DNA from: Aquilaria yunnanensis
Lineage: Eukaryota > Streptophyta > Magnoliopsida > Malvales > Thymelaeaceae
Direction of reading: 5' to 3'
Assembly (NCBI GenBank): GCA_039654915.1
Contig: CM077594.1
Coordinates: 70,116,393-70,180,392, forward strand
Length of the DNA: 64,000 nucleotides
Under the pieces are notes generated by a model. It had not been told where the DNA came from, did no database searches, and worked only from the letters and a program-made list of their open reading frames with translations. The position numbers and the translations under genes are program-made. Shown one piece after another: positions 21,930-34,177 of the stretch; the stretch's first letter is position 1, and each line of letters starts with the position of its first letter.

Positions 21930-24900
21930 AATATGACAAGTAAAGATAATTGCTACAAGGAGAGGGGAACCACCCTGAAGGCCTCCTACTGACACTGGGC
22001 AACAAAGAAATGGAAAGAATAGAGGGAAGCAAGGGCAATAGGGGGTACCAAGGCCTAAAGTGCCTCAGGTTTGGTTAGAGCTTCAGAGGAACTTAGCTCT
22101 AATCAATGAGAACTTAGTAAGGCTTCTTTAAGCATAATAGGAATGAGTCCAAGTAGCTCCAACAGAACCAATTCAGGATGCACAACAGCAACCAGAAGAG
22201 GATACTAGGAACACATTTGAATATGTTCCTTCTAGAAGCCTGGAAGATACAAATGATGAAACTATGAAGGAGTAAAATAAGGATAGGAGAAATCCAAGAG
22301 GAAGAAGACTAAGGTCTGAGATTTGCCAGTTGTCCAAGACCAATCCCTTAGTCTATGACCATTCCTCCACTAGGAATGAGATTGAGGAAGGTCAGGAGAG
22401 AAGATCCAAGAGAAGGTAGAGAGATCATAAAGAGCATCACCATACAGGGGGCTCTCATAGATCCAGGAGACATAGATCAGAGGATCTAGAAGGCATAGAT
22501 GAAGTTAGACTATTGGAGAGATTCCAAGGCCTAAGACCTCCACGGTTTGATGGATGAGCTGGGCTAGAAAGAGCTGAGGAGTGGTTAATCTTCATAGAAA
22601 AGATGTTTTAGACGATACCACTCAGCTCCACCAAGAAGGTGTCACTAGCTACTTACAACTTGGTAGGCAGTGTGGAGATGTGGTAAAGGAACACCAGAGA
22701 TAGGTATGCCTTCTAGAAGAGAAAAAGGCCAGGAAGAGATATTGAGATGAGCTGGGTAGAGTTCACATGGCTGTTCTAGGAGCAGTACATCAGTGATGCC
22801 ATCAAGGATATGAAGCAAGCTGAATTTGGTGCTCTAATGCGGGAGAACTATAGTGTCCTAGAGTATGAGCATAAATTGAATTAGTTGGTGAGGTATGCTC
22901 CTCAGTATCATTGACTGGAGGAGTTGAAGGCCAAAAGATTTGTTAGAGGCCCAAAGTTAGACCTCAAAAAGGCTGTAAGACCTTTTGGAGCAGTCATACA
23001 CTATGAAGCGGTGCAGAAAGCTCTATTAGTATAGTAAGAGGAGTATGAGACTAAGTACTTTCCCAGTGGACCAGGGGAAAGTAGTCAGGTAAGAGGTAAG
23101 AAGAAGAAGCCACCACATGGCAAGGGAATTGCCAAGAATTCTCATGTTGGTGGTGAGGGCAAGGTTAAGGGGAAGTTCCTTGGCCTAAGGTGCCCTAAAT
23201 GCAAGAAGTTTCATGGAAAGAAAAATTGCTGTTTTGACACCCTAGCGTGTCTAAGATGTGGATCCATGGATCATTAGATTAAAGACTAGCCATAGACTCA
23301 AAGGAGGCCAAAAGACCAAGGTCTAGTAAGGCCTATTGGGGTAGGATCTAACAGAGGAGCACCTAGGGAGGGACAGTAGAGGCCAGTTCCTCTAGTGGCT
23401 CAGCCTCCAGTGTAGAGAGCTGGCAGAATCTTCAAAGTGGAGAGGCTAGAGACATCAAAGCAGGGTAGAGCACTAAGAGGTAACATTTACCTTAATGGTA
23501 TGCCTGCTAGTGTTTTGTTTCATACTAGTGCATCTGTGTCTATAGTGGCTAAGAAGTTTGTTGATGCCATGAAATTGCCTATTGAAATCATGCCTAGGAC
23601 CTCCTTAGTGAAAACAGCAGGTAATCAATATCTTTTCACTAATGACCTAGCTAAGTATTGTGAGTTAGTAGTAGGAAAGACTAAGGTTACGACTAATCTG
23701 CTAGTGTTGGACATTCCTAAGTATGATTTAGTGCTGGGTATGAATTGGCTTGCTATGCATAACATAAGAATTGATTGAGCTAAGAGGGAAATCACATTGC
23801 CTAATGGTGAAGTGCATACATTAGTGAATTAGTGTATGGAATTAGTGTATAAAATGCATGGCATAGAGCTAGAGGTACTAAATGAGACACTTGTGATTTA
23901 TGAGCATGATTACTATTATGCATTGAATGAATTGCACTGTAATGAGGAAGTGGATAGAATACCTATAGTAAGAGACTTTCCACAAGTCTTTCCTAAAGAC
24001 CCGCCAGGTATTCCTCCACTAAGGGAAATTGAGTTTGAGATCAAGTTACAACCAGAAGCTAGTCCAATATCCATACCTCCTTACAAAATGGCAATCACAG
24101 AGATGAATGAGCTCAAGAAACAACTTGATGAACTTCTTGAAAAATAGTTCATAAAGCCAAGTGTTTCACCATGGGCAGCTCCTGTTCTCTTTGTGAAAAA
24201 TAAGGATGGATCTTTGAGACTATGCATTCACTATAGGAAGCTCAATGCAGTGACCATCAAGAACAAGTATCCGCTCTTTAGAATAAAGGGAGCTAAGATC
24301 TTCTCCAAGATAGATTTGACACCTGGATACTTCTAGTTGAGAGTAAAGGAATAGCACATTCCTAAGACTACATTTAGGACTAGATATGGGTATTATGAGT
24401 GCAGAGTCATGCCATTTGGTTTGACTAATGGCCCAGCTACTTTCATAGACCTGATGAACAGGGTGTTCAGACCACATCTACAGAAATTTGTGGTTGTGTT
24501 CACTGATGACATCCTAGTGTATTCCAAGGATGAAAATGAACATGAACATCATTTGAAGATTGTCCTAAAGACTTTATTCGAACATCACCTTTATGCCAAG
24601 TTATCCAAGTGTGAATTCTGGATAAGGGAAGTGTCTTTCCTAGGACACAACATAGATGCACAAGGCCTTAAGGCAATCCCTAAAAAGGTGAAGGCAGTGC
24701 AAGAGTGGGAAAGAACAAAGATTGTGAAGGAAATCAGATGTTTCCTACGATTAGTTGGATACTACAAGAGATTTGTATCAGACTTTTCCACGATTGCCTC
24801 AGTTCTTACTCATCTGACCAAGAAGGGTCAAGGGTCTAAGTGGACTAAGAGGTGTAGGGATTTCTAGAGAGGAAAAAGGTTCCTTGTATCAATGCTTTAC

Positions 24901-26214
24901 CTACAAGGAAGGATTACTATATTTCATTGACTGAATCTATGTGCCTAAAGGACCAAAGCTCAAGGATGAAACACTTGAGGAAGCTCACACAAGTATGGTG
25001 AACATACATCTAGGAAGTGAGAAAATGTATAAAGACTTGAAGATTCACTTTTGGTGGCCAAACATGAGGAAAGACATAGTTACTTATGTCTCCAAATATG
25101 CCATATGCCAGAGGGTAAAGGTAAAGCACCAAAAGCCAGCTTGTACCCTACAAACTCTACCTATACTAGTGAGGAAGTGGGGCAACATAACCATGGACTT
25201 TTTGACTGGGTTGCCTATGACCAGATTAAGGCATGATACAATCTAGGTCATTGTTGATAGGCTAACCAAATGTGCCCACTTCTTACCTATGAAACTCATA
25301 GACTCCTTAGAAAAGTTAGCTCGGAAGTATGTCCAGGAGATAGTGAGACTACTTGGAGTGCCAGACTCTATTGTATCTGATAGAGATCCAAGATTTATAG
25401 CTCTGTATTGGAGTACTTTTCATAAAACACTAGGAACCAAAATCCAACTGAGTACTTCTTATCATCGTCAGATAGATGGGCAATCTGAAATGGTGAATGG
25501 GATCAACACTTGCCATTGATGGAATTCTAATATAACAATGGTTACCAAAGCACCATTGGCATGCCACCTTATGAACCATTATATAGGAGAAGCTGCATGA
25601 CACCCCACTGTTGGGTGCAAGCTTCAGACAGGCTAGAGTTGGGCCTCAAAATTATTGAAGACACAACTTCCAAAATTAAGAAAATTCAAGAAAGATTAAA
25701 GGCAGGCAATGAAAGGACCACAACCTATGTGAACAAAAGAAAGAGAGACTTGGAATTTGAGGTTGGTGACAATGTTTGGTTGAAAGTTGCACCAACCAAA
25801 GGCACTGTCAGATTTTGAAGAAGAACCAACTTAGCTCCATGATACATAGGTCCTTATGAGATTTTGGAGAGAGTTGGCAAGGTAGCAAACAAGTTAGCTC
25901 TACCGCCATGCATGTCAAGTGTTTGTAATGTTTTTCACATCAGTATGCTTAAGAAGTGTCTATTAGACACAAAGCATGCTATTGTAGTGGAAGACATACA
26001 GTTGGAACCTAACCTGACATATGAAGAGAAACCTATAGCTATCTTAGCCAAGGATACTAGAAGGTTAAGAAACAAACTTGTTCGCATGGTTAAAGTTCAG
26101 TGGTTACACCACTCTGAAAAAAAAAAGCAACCTAGGAAATTGAAAAAGACCTTATGGAAAGGTATCCTGAAGAACAACCAAGGCTAAAGGCTATTTTGGA
26201 GGACCAAAATTTTT
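21930..26214 (+). pseudogene. Decayed chromovirus gag-pol with chromodomain
   Basis: Domains appear in order: gag (PRFDG near 22540), a zinc-knuckle region (CPKCKKFHGKKNC near 23200), protease (23437-23778), RT (about 23980-24640, [13 protein letters not shown]), integrase (24930-25520, with SDRDPRF and GQSEMVN), and a C-terminal chromodomain (about 26020-26190, LRNKLVRMVKVQW). The chromodomain tail is shifted by an expanded A run near 26119. The protease site reads HTSAS instead of D-T-G. The RT reads LCIHYR where Asp is expected. A deletion joins the start of RNase H to the integrase near 24900. Stops occur throughout. The chromodomain assigns it to the chromoviruses, probably a Tekay/Del-like clade. 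Confidence 0.88.
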
Positions 26215-26226
26215 AAGGAGGGAGGA
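26215..26226 (+). other. Polypurine tract of the chromovirus
   Basis: AAGGAGGGAGGA lies immediately before the second LTR, whose first dinucleotide has mutated from TG to TA. Confidence 0.8.
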
Positions 26227-26227
26227 T

Positions 26228-28047
26228 TATTACCACCACACAAAAATGGGAGAATTACAAATGTGGAATAATGGTCAAAAAGCCATTATATTTTGTAATT
26301 CTCTTCATAGTGATTGAAGTGTGAGGGGTAAAAGGTATAATAAACACCTCCTTAAAAGGGTTCCAAGATGGTAACTTGGCCCCCAGGAAAAGCCTTAAGG
26401 ATTGCTTGTTTGTGAAACAACCTATGGACTTTTTTGTAAGGTTTTGGAAATTTGGGTGCTCAATTGCGAAGCTCTCAAGAAATAGACTTGGAGTGTTATG
26501 GGAAGGACATATATGGGATAGCTTCAGAGGGGTTTCCCCTTGTGAATGAATTTTTTGCACACTTATGAAATTTTGTATGCGCAAAATGGTCATAAAGTGA
26601 CCAGAATTTTGACTCTGCACTTAAAGTTCTATTTCTCCCTATGTAGAATGAATCTTGCTATGAAACTTTCACCAAACCTACAGAACATCTAGGGGTTGAA
26701 TTGGGATTTGAAATTTCTAAATTTGGAGCTCTGTAGCCAAAGATATGATGTTGCAAAGTTGGCTAAGTTACTATTGATTTGGTCAGAATTTTGTAACCAA
26801 CTTAAAAAATCCATAACTTGGTCCATAGGTGGGCTATTGATGTAAAAAAAAATTCCTTGGTTTGCTCTAAGTCTTTACTTGATAATCGAGTAGATAAAAT
26901 AGGGGGTACATGGCTATAATGATATAGTTTATTAGGGGAAGTTACAGGTGCAGTGGCTGATCACTAAAAGTAAACAAGATTGCCTAATGTGTGGTAGCCA
27001 AGATTAAGACTTGTGCTAGTGTTTTCCTTCTTTGCTGCCATGGTGTGCAAGAAATGTGAATATGTGTGTGATGGTGGGACCAATATGCATGTGTTTACAT
27101 AATGCCCGAGAGGGCAACTTCGGTATTGATGCCCTTCAGCATCTCCAGTGTGTGTCATGGTGACTGTGGCAAGAACTTCTGATAGTACGAATGAGTCTGA
27201 AAGAATAGTGCTCTATGTGGATGACCTAGAAATCACAGAGAGTAAGGGTTAGGAGGTCCCCGGAGTGTTTTTCCGGGGAGGAGCCTCCGACGCCCAAGTG
27301 AGTATTTTTGGAGGTAATGAGATGATAAAGAGCAAAGGAGTATATTGTCTCAAGTAATGTCCTCCTTTTTTACCTGGAATAATTACCGAGTACTTATAGA
27401 GGGGTGAATAGTAATAGTCCTTCTCGTGTGGCCGGCCTAGATCGTGACACGTGTTCAGCGGGATGTGTTCCACGTCTTTTGGGCAACAGGGGACTCCTAG
27501 CAGGACATGGGCCTCTGGGCTAGGAGTCTAGTCAACCCGAGAGTGACGTACTAAAGTGTCCCTGCAAATGGCATGTCAAGGCATGCCCGGGGCAGATTAT
27601 CAGGGATGTGTCAGAGGCTCCTTAAATGCTTATGTCGTACTCCCGAGGTCCCCTTTCCGTAAGGGAGACCCCTTTGGAGAATTTGTCTTCGGAGGTTGCT
27701 TTAGCATCGCAAGGGTATATTTCCCGAGGGTAACCTTTCTCAGAGGCACCCTTTCTTCCAAGGATGGCTTACTCATCCCCCTGAGGTTGGCACCGTCGTT
27801 TCCAGGAATGGAGAAATGTCGAGGCTGGATTTCGGGAGGCCGAACACCCTTCCTTTCATGGTAGGTGATTTCCCTTCCAAGGTTGGTGTTTTTTTCGAGC
27901 CTGTGGCTTCGGAGGGTGATCGGTACCTTGGATATCAGGTATGCACACTAAAGGTAGTGTTCTGATGGCCTACAAAACATTACCAATCCTACGAGTCTAA
28001 ATGCACAATTTTGGCACCATAATTGAAATACCCCAGAGTGGGTAATA
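26228..28047 (+). repeat. 3' LTR of the chromovirus, split by a Tat solo LTR
   Basis: It matches the 5' LTR at 20777-21779 but is interrupted by a Tat LTR at 27127-27937 and its TSD. It resumes at 27938 and ends GGGTAATA at 28047, a mutated GGGTAACA. A second primer site follows instead of flanking genomic DNA. Confidence 0.88.
27127..27937 (-). mobile_element. Solo LTR of the Tat family (811 bp), TSD GGTAT
   Basis: It begins TGATGCCC and ends GGATATCA on the plus strand and shares the GGAGTGTTTTTCCGGGG and GAGCCTCCGACGCCCAAGT blocks with the intact Tat LTR. GGTAT flanks it at 27122-27126 and 27938-27942. It also carries the LTR start codon, here opening MTHTGDAEGHQ on the minus strand. Confidence 0.92.
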
Positions 28048-28631
28048 GAAGTTGGTATCAGAGCATGTTTCATACATGTACATAGCATATAGTTGTATTG
28101 CATGCATCTACATACATGAACTTAGTTTGGTCAGCTGCTAGTGTCAAGTACCATTGAAATACCTATGATCTTTATATGTGCTCTATGATGAATCATCAAT
28201 GTAGCAAGTAAAAATGGTTGTCACAAGGAGAGGGGAACTACCCTGAAGCCCCCCTATCGACTCTAGGAATCAAAGAAATGGACAGAATAGAGGGAAGTAG
28301 CGGCAACAGGGGGTACCAAACTCTAAAGTGCCTCAGGTTTCGTTAAAGCTTTAGAGGAACTTAGCTCTAATCAATGAGAACTTAGTAAGGCTTATTCAGG
28401 CATAACATGAAGGAGTCCTAGTAGCTCAAGTAGAACCAGTTCAGAATGCACAGCAGCAACCAGAAGAGGATACTAGGAACACATTTGAATATGTTCATTC
28501 CGGATGCTTAGAAGATACAAACGATGAAACTGTTGAGGAGGAAGATGACTAAGGTCTGAGATTGGTTAGGTGTCTAGGACCAATCTCTCAGTCTATGACC
28601 ATTCCTCCACTAGGAATAAGATTAAGGAAGC
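28048..28631 (+). pseudogene. Second partial chromovirus internal region
   Basis: It repeats 21780-22390: primer site TGGTATCAGAGC (28053), leader and the 5' part of gag. Similarity stops abruptly at about 28631, where Tat gag sequence begins. With the preceding LTR it forms an LTR-internal-LTR-internal tandem, as expected from unequal recombination between LTRs, later truncated. Confidence 0.85.
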
Positions 28632-28711
28632 CCATGAGATTGGTCCATCTCCCCAAGGAAAGGCTCTTTCCTCTTGTCAATGAAGTTTTTCATCCAGATG
28701 AAGGAACCATT

Positions 28712-30127
28712 TGTTGGGTTTTGGGAGCCAAACAGTGCAGCGGAATTTAACCGAAACCCTCTAGGATCCAAGAGAAACGGGGTAAACCGGGTGTTCGAAA
28801 ATTTCATACCTAAATTTCGGTTGAGATCTCTCACTCAACTATAGAGTCAAATCACAAAACCTGAACAGTTGACGTGTTCAGGCTCTCTATGGTATCCACA
28901 TGAGCCTCTCGGGATCACCACGCCTCCACCACGTCCTGGCAGATGCGTTTCTCTTGCGCTCGCAGTGCTAGCTTGCGTCTTCTAAGGAATTGCAAGAAAA
29001 GAGTGCGGCTGTCCTTTTGGGAGGCTAAGGCAAGGAGACCTCCGAATTTCTCACTAGAAGTTGTATTTATAGTGAGACTCAACTTCCAGGCCTACTGGGT
29101 TTCAAAGCCCTAATCCAATTAGGATTTAATTTCGGCCTTAATAATGGCTCAACTCTTGGGCCCATTATTAATACGAAATTAAAGTGAAACCATCGCCCAA
29201 ATAATTAGCCCATGCACTCTAATGATCCAAATACCTCTATGTGTGCGACCCAATAGGCTCTTATCACGTTGGCAATGATCATAAATCACATTAATGATCA
29301 TAAGCAATGAGCGGTGTCTAGCAACACATCATTGCTACCCAAGTCACAAGATTGTCGATGATTCGACTAAACCTTTACGATCATCACCGATATATGCCAT
29401 TGTCCCTTTGTCCAAGATATGAAGACTAAGCACGAGACATGGAATGTGTCACTCTCGTATAGCCCAATCTTTGGTTTCTTGATTACCGAGTAGACCAACT
29501 TAAACTGATGACATTGATATCGTATATCAACTCCTCTGAGCATGGCCATGCATTTTTCTAGGTCTTACTCTATCAAGGGGCCCGAAGATATCACTCCCGT
29601 TACATAGGAGGGACAAATCCCATCTTGATCATACAAATCCCTCCGCATGATATGTGACATACCCAATGACCTCCTTCAAGTTCACTCAGTTACGAGCAAC
29701 AAAGGAAAATATCAAGGTATGTGACTCACATGTAGGGAACCTTGATGATCTTAGGTCGAAGGACTACATATACCATGATCACTATGAGAATCATTTATGA
29801 CACTCATATAACGATCCATGAAGTGTTCTCATGGTGGGTCGGTCCAATACACAAGTTCTCCAACTTGTACCCATATGTAGACTACATATCTCATATTAGT
29901 CTCCACATATGCTAGTCAATATGTATTATTGCAACCCGCTCCACAATAACACTAGACTAGGGATGTTTAAGAATATCATTATTCTAGGGTTACAATTATG
30001 TTTATTACATTACGCAGAAACAAAACAACAAACATAATTGCTGGATTAATGCCTCAATAAAATATCATGACTCAATGTGCAAAAATACAATCATCTCATG
30101 ATTGACTTTTTGGGAACAACACTAACA
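28712..30127 (-). mobile_element. Solo LTR, family C (1416 bp), TSD CCATT
   Basis: Same family as 16233-17650. It begins TGTTGGGTTTTGGGAGCC and ends AACACTAACA, flanked by CCATT at 28707-28711 and 30128-30132. Confidence 0.93.
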
Positions 30128-32933
30128 CCATTCCCCCTTTCCAGAGTATTCCCAACAATGGGGAGAAGCCAATACCACCATCCTAATGGAAAGGATCATA
30201 GACAAGCTAGATAAAGAAGAGAAACAAATCTCCCGAAAGCCTGTTTGGTCAAGGTTGTCTGAAACCATTACCAGAGATGAGTTTCCATTCATTCATGCTA
30301 TGGAAAAGCCCCCATACCTAGTGGCTTCCAGGTACTTTACTTCAACAGCTACGATGGATGAAGACCCATAAGCTCATCTAACTAAATACAGGAGGAGCAA
30401 GCTAATACATGCAGCTGATGATGCCACACTTTGCAAATGCTTTAAAGTAACCCTGCCTGGGCCTACTACTGCAGGGTATAACTCCTTGGTGCCTGGGATA
30501 ATTATAGGATTCCAAGAACTATCCATAGCATTCACCTAGCAATTTATCAAAAGTAGGCTGAGGGTGAAGATGCCTGTCCAGATTGTCAACATACCTAGAA
30601 GAATATGAATCCATTCACAACCATGTCAAAAGATTAAATCGCAAGGCCCTCATTGTCCATGATTTTCACAAAAAATTTGGATTTTGGCAATGATCAGAGA
30701 CTCAAAATGGATTCATAGCACTTCTATGAGTTTGAAAAGATCTCCAATAAACACTTAAAAAATTTTACCGAAGGGCCAAATAGCATAACATGGCTAAAGA
30801 TTTGAGAATCAGAAGATCGTAGGTGGACCATCAATCTCCCAGAAGATGAAATCCTTAACCTCATAGTCAAAGTGAAGGAGGCCATTGGCGTTCACTCCAC
30901 TAAACACAACAAGGACTAATATTTTTTATGGCCTTAGAAAGCCAAGAGACATTAATTCAACACCCAAAACCAATGACTTCGGATAACAAAAAGAATATGA
31001 TGAAGTATTGTCAATTTCAGAAAGATCATGGGCATGAAACGAAAGACTACTTCCTGTTAAGAAACTGTATTGAATCCTTGATTAAGCAAGGGCAACTTCA
31101 GTGATACTTACAAATCCCCTAGCCTATGTCTCGAGAGAAAAGAAAATAGGAGAGAAAGGGTAAAGATGAACACACTGACTTTGATAAACGTCAACCGAAC
31201 CAATGTCCAAGGAAACGTTCACCTCTTTTGGCTAGGGTCATCCAAACAAGCACCACTGGTATGCCCTTATGAATTTGATAATCCCACAAAGAAGCTCACC
31301 CAAAGAGACAACTTAGTGGTAAAATTTCCTCATGATGACCCTCTTCTCATCATAGCTAGAATTGGGACCTGGGATGTTAAAAGAGTGCTCTCCAATGATG
31401 GCATAAATGCTGAGGTATTAGTCACTCATTTGCCACTAAGCTTGGGTATTGTAGAAGATAGGCTCCAACCTATGACTTCATAAAAATTTTGAGTTGGGCC
31501 TAAGGATCTCCAAGTCTTAGGATGAATCAATCTACCTTTGATGCCGAAAGGCACCTCGATTGAATTTGGGGAAGAACTGTTCACTTCAACAATGATGAGA
31601 TTCATTTCCATAAATGTTCCCTCATTCTACAAGGCCATCATTGGTCAACAAACTCAAGGCAACCTCCAACTAAGGGCTTATGTCAGGTACTTAATAGCCA
31701 GCTTTGAAACAAAAGGCAGAGATGTAGTAATATTAATCAACCAAGTTGAGGTAAGAAAAGCGTTTGTTAGAGCAAGGCAAACCCTTATCAAAGTCCATGC
31801 TCAGGACACTGGGAAAGATGGTACAATCACCGAAGGAAGGCTGGAAAAGTGTGATGATGAGAAGATAAAAACTAAGAATCTGGAACTAGTCCCCGGTTGA
31901 AGTACTAGAATAGGGAAACAATTCGCTGAAAGGGAAAAATTATGCTAGTATCTCTATTACTAATGAACAAGGATTTATTCGCTTACTCCCTAAAGGGCAT
32001 GCCTAGAATAAATCTAGACTTAATCCTACACAGTCTAAAAGTAAATCCCAAAGCTAAGCCTATTTTACAGAAAAGGCGCAACATATCATCACACAAGAAT
32101 GACTTGATTAAAAAAAAATCCAATGATTCTTTGAAGTAAGGATAATAAGAGAAGTACAATACCCCAATTGAGTCAGTAACATTATTGTTGCCACCAAGGA
32201 AGGGAGTGACAACCTATGAATGTGCATTGACTTTTGAAGTGTCAATGATGATCATCCAAAGAAACATACCCCTGCCCTCAATTGATCGACTTGAGGATTC
32301 CACTGCCGAATATAGATTACTGAGCTTCCTTGACACATTCAGTGGGTATCACTAAATTTGGATGAACCCCATAAATGAGGAAAAAATGGCATTCATAACC
32401 AACATAAGAATGTTTTATCATATAAGAATGTTGTTCGGCCTTAAGAACGCAGGAGCTACATATTAAAGGTTGATGAATAGGGCTTTTGATTCCCAAATAG
32501 GGAGGAATATGGAAGTATAAATCAATGATATGATAGTTAAAAGCAAACTATAAAAAAACCACATCACTGACTTATAAGAAACCTTCTAGCAGCTCCATAA
32601 ACATCTTGTCATTTGTGAAAAATATGTGAGTTCAATCCTTGTTATGTAAGAATATGAAAAGCAATGGCTAGTCTACCAGATCAGTAAGTCCATGCACGGG
32701 GCTAAAGTAAGGTACCCAACATTGCAAAAAGTAGTTTATGCCTTAGTCATGGCAAGTAAAAGACTTCAACAATACTTTCAAGCACACACCATTAGAGTAA
32801 GAAGTAATTTGCCCCTCCAAGGTGTTTTGAAAAGGGTAGATCATTCAGGGCAATTGTCAAAGTGCTGCCTGGAGCTCAGAGAATATGACATCATTAATGA
32901 GCCAAGAAAAATGATAAAAGCCCAGGCTCTAGT

Positions 32934-33801
32934 TGATAGCCAAAGGCTATCGCCTCAATCTGGCCAAACACCCTGCCACAACAATGGCCAGAGGAACTGG
33001 CGCTTCCCGGGAACAGGTGGAATCATGCACCTCGGGAGATAGCCGGAGAGCTCCGAGCCTCGGCACGCCGGGAAAACTTGAGGACTCTATTCGCCCCCCA
33101 AGGTTGTGAACAGCGCGCCTTCGGAAAAGTGGCACCAGACATTGCTGCCCGAACATGATATCCCCGAAGGCGGAACCCCCTGGAACTGGGAACCCCTGAA
33201 CTGAGGGTATGCTTCCCGAAGAGGCTCTGTCCGAACTAGAGGACGACCTCGCCCAGGGACCTCGGGAGTACGGCAGGAGCATTTAAGGAAGCATTTAAGG
33301 AAGCCTCTGACACGTCCCACCACAGACGTAAAAAGTCGCCCTGACGCGCAGACGCCATCAGAATCACATCATGGCCCGTCTCAGCACAAGGCTCGAGGCC
33401 ATTTGGTTACCAACTATCTATCCCCTACGCCCAGAAGTTCAGGAGCATCCGACCGCACACGTGTCATGATCTGAATGGGCTAGGTATTCCTATATATACA
33501 GGAAATAAATACTTGACAGGAGGTTGGTTGGCCGGAGATACAGCTCCCACACTCTGAGAAAATACCAGGCGAGACTTTTCTGCCTTTCTCTTTGAGCTAG
33601 TGACTTTCTCCTTTTTCCGGCCACCACTGACTTGGGCATCGGAGGCTCCCCCCCCCGGAAAAACACTCCGGGGGCCTCCTAACCCTGTTTACCAGCTTTT
33701 CAAGTACTCTCCTTGGGGCGATCCACCTTCCAGGCGTTCTTCCTCCTAGAAGTCTCTTCAACAGTCATCATGACTCACAACGATGAGGCCCCAGGCCATC
33801 A
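32934..33801 (+). repeat. Tat-family LTR inside the composite insertion (868 bp)
   Basis: It is the reverse complement of the intact LTR at 10232-11098 with few visible differences, from TGATAGCC to GGCCATCA. It includes the ATG that opens MTHNDEAPGHH on the plus strand. Its closeness to the intact LTR suggests a fairly young insertion. Confidence 0.93.
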
Positions 33802-33803
33802 TT

Positions 33804-33835
33804 TGGCGCCGTCTGTGGGAATCGAACCCACGACC
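33804..33835 (-). other. Primer site extended into antisense tRNA-Lys T arm
   Basis: The 18-nt site TGGCGCCGTCTGTGGGAA continues with TCGAACCCACGACC. Read on the minus strand this is a complete T arm (GTGGG, TTCGATT, CCCAC) followed by an acceptor strand and CCA, matching plant tRNA-Lys(UUU) as I recall it for 32 nt. The intact element diverges from the tRNA after 18 nt. It is not a tRNA gene because the 5' half is absent. Confidence 0.7.
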
Positions 33836-34003
33836 TAGTGGTTAGATGCGACCCCCCCTGAGGGGGTGTAAATCCGTGAGGTCTCGGGTTCGAGTCCAGG
33901 ACTCCCCTTGAGATTATAGCGGACAATACTACCACGTGGCTAGTCCGCCCACCCGTGGTCGTCCTGTCAAATCTGCCGGCTGAGCGATAGACGGACATCA
34001 AAA
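33836..34003 (+). repeat. tRNA-related SINE-like unit, copy A
   Basis: It contains a box-A-like segment (TAGTGGTTAGATGCG) and, about 50 nt on, a perfect box B (GGTTCGAGTCC), the spacing of an internal RNA polymerase III promoter. It ends GACGGACATCAAAA. It differs from copies B and C mostly near its 3' end. The family is not one I recognise. Confidence 0.6.
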
Positions 34004-34009
34004 CGCGCA

Positions 34010-34177
34010 TTTTGATGTCCGTCTCAGCTCAGCCGGCTTTTCTGGAAGACCACGGGTGGGCGGACCAGCCACGTCGTAGTATTGTCCACTATCATCTCAA
34101 GGGGAGTCCTGGACTCGAACCCGAGACCTCACGGATTTACACCCCCTCAGGGGGGGTCGCGTCTAACCACTAGGACG
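34010..34177 (-). repeat. tRNA-related SINE-like unit, copy B (inverted)
   Basis: Reverse complement of the same unit, separated from copy A by six bases (CGCGCA) and abutting copy C through a perfect 40-bp palindrome (34158-34197). It differs from A and C at scattered sites, so it is not an exact fold-back copy. Confidence 0.6.

Noticed and set aside
32934..33801. Simple solo LTR
   Set aside because: The base after the LTR end is not the duplication CTAGT but the primer site. The matching duplication is at 34343, so the LTR is only part of a larger insertion.
33804..33835. A tRNA-Lys gene on the minus strand
   Set aside because: Only the 3' 32 nt of the tRNA, including CCA, are present, and they abut an LTR. 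A nuclear tRNA gene would have the full cloverleaf and no encoded CCA.
33768..34010. Open frame across the LTR end and SINE-like unit
   Set aside because: It arises from antisense reading of the LTR end and the tRNA-like sequence; no protein similarity.
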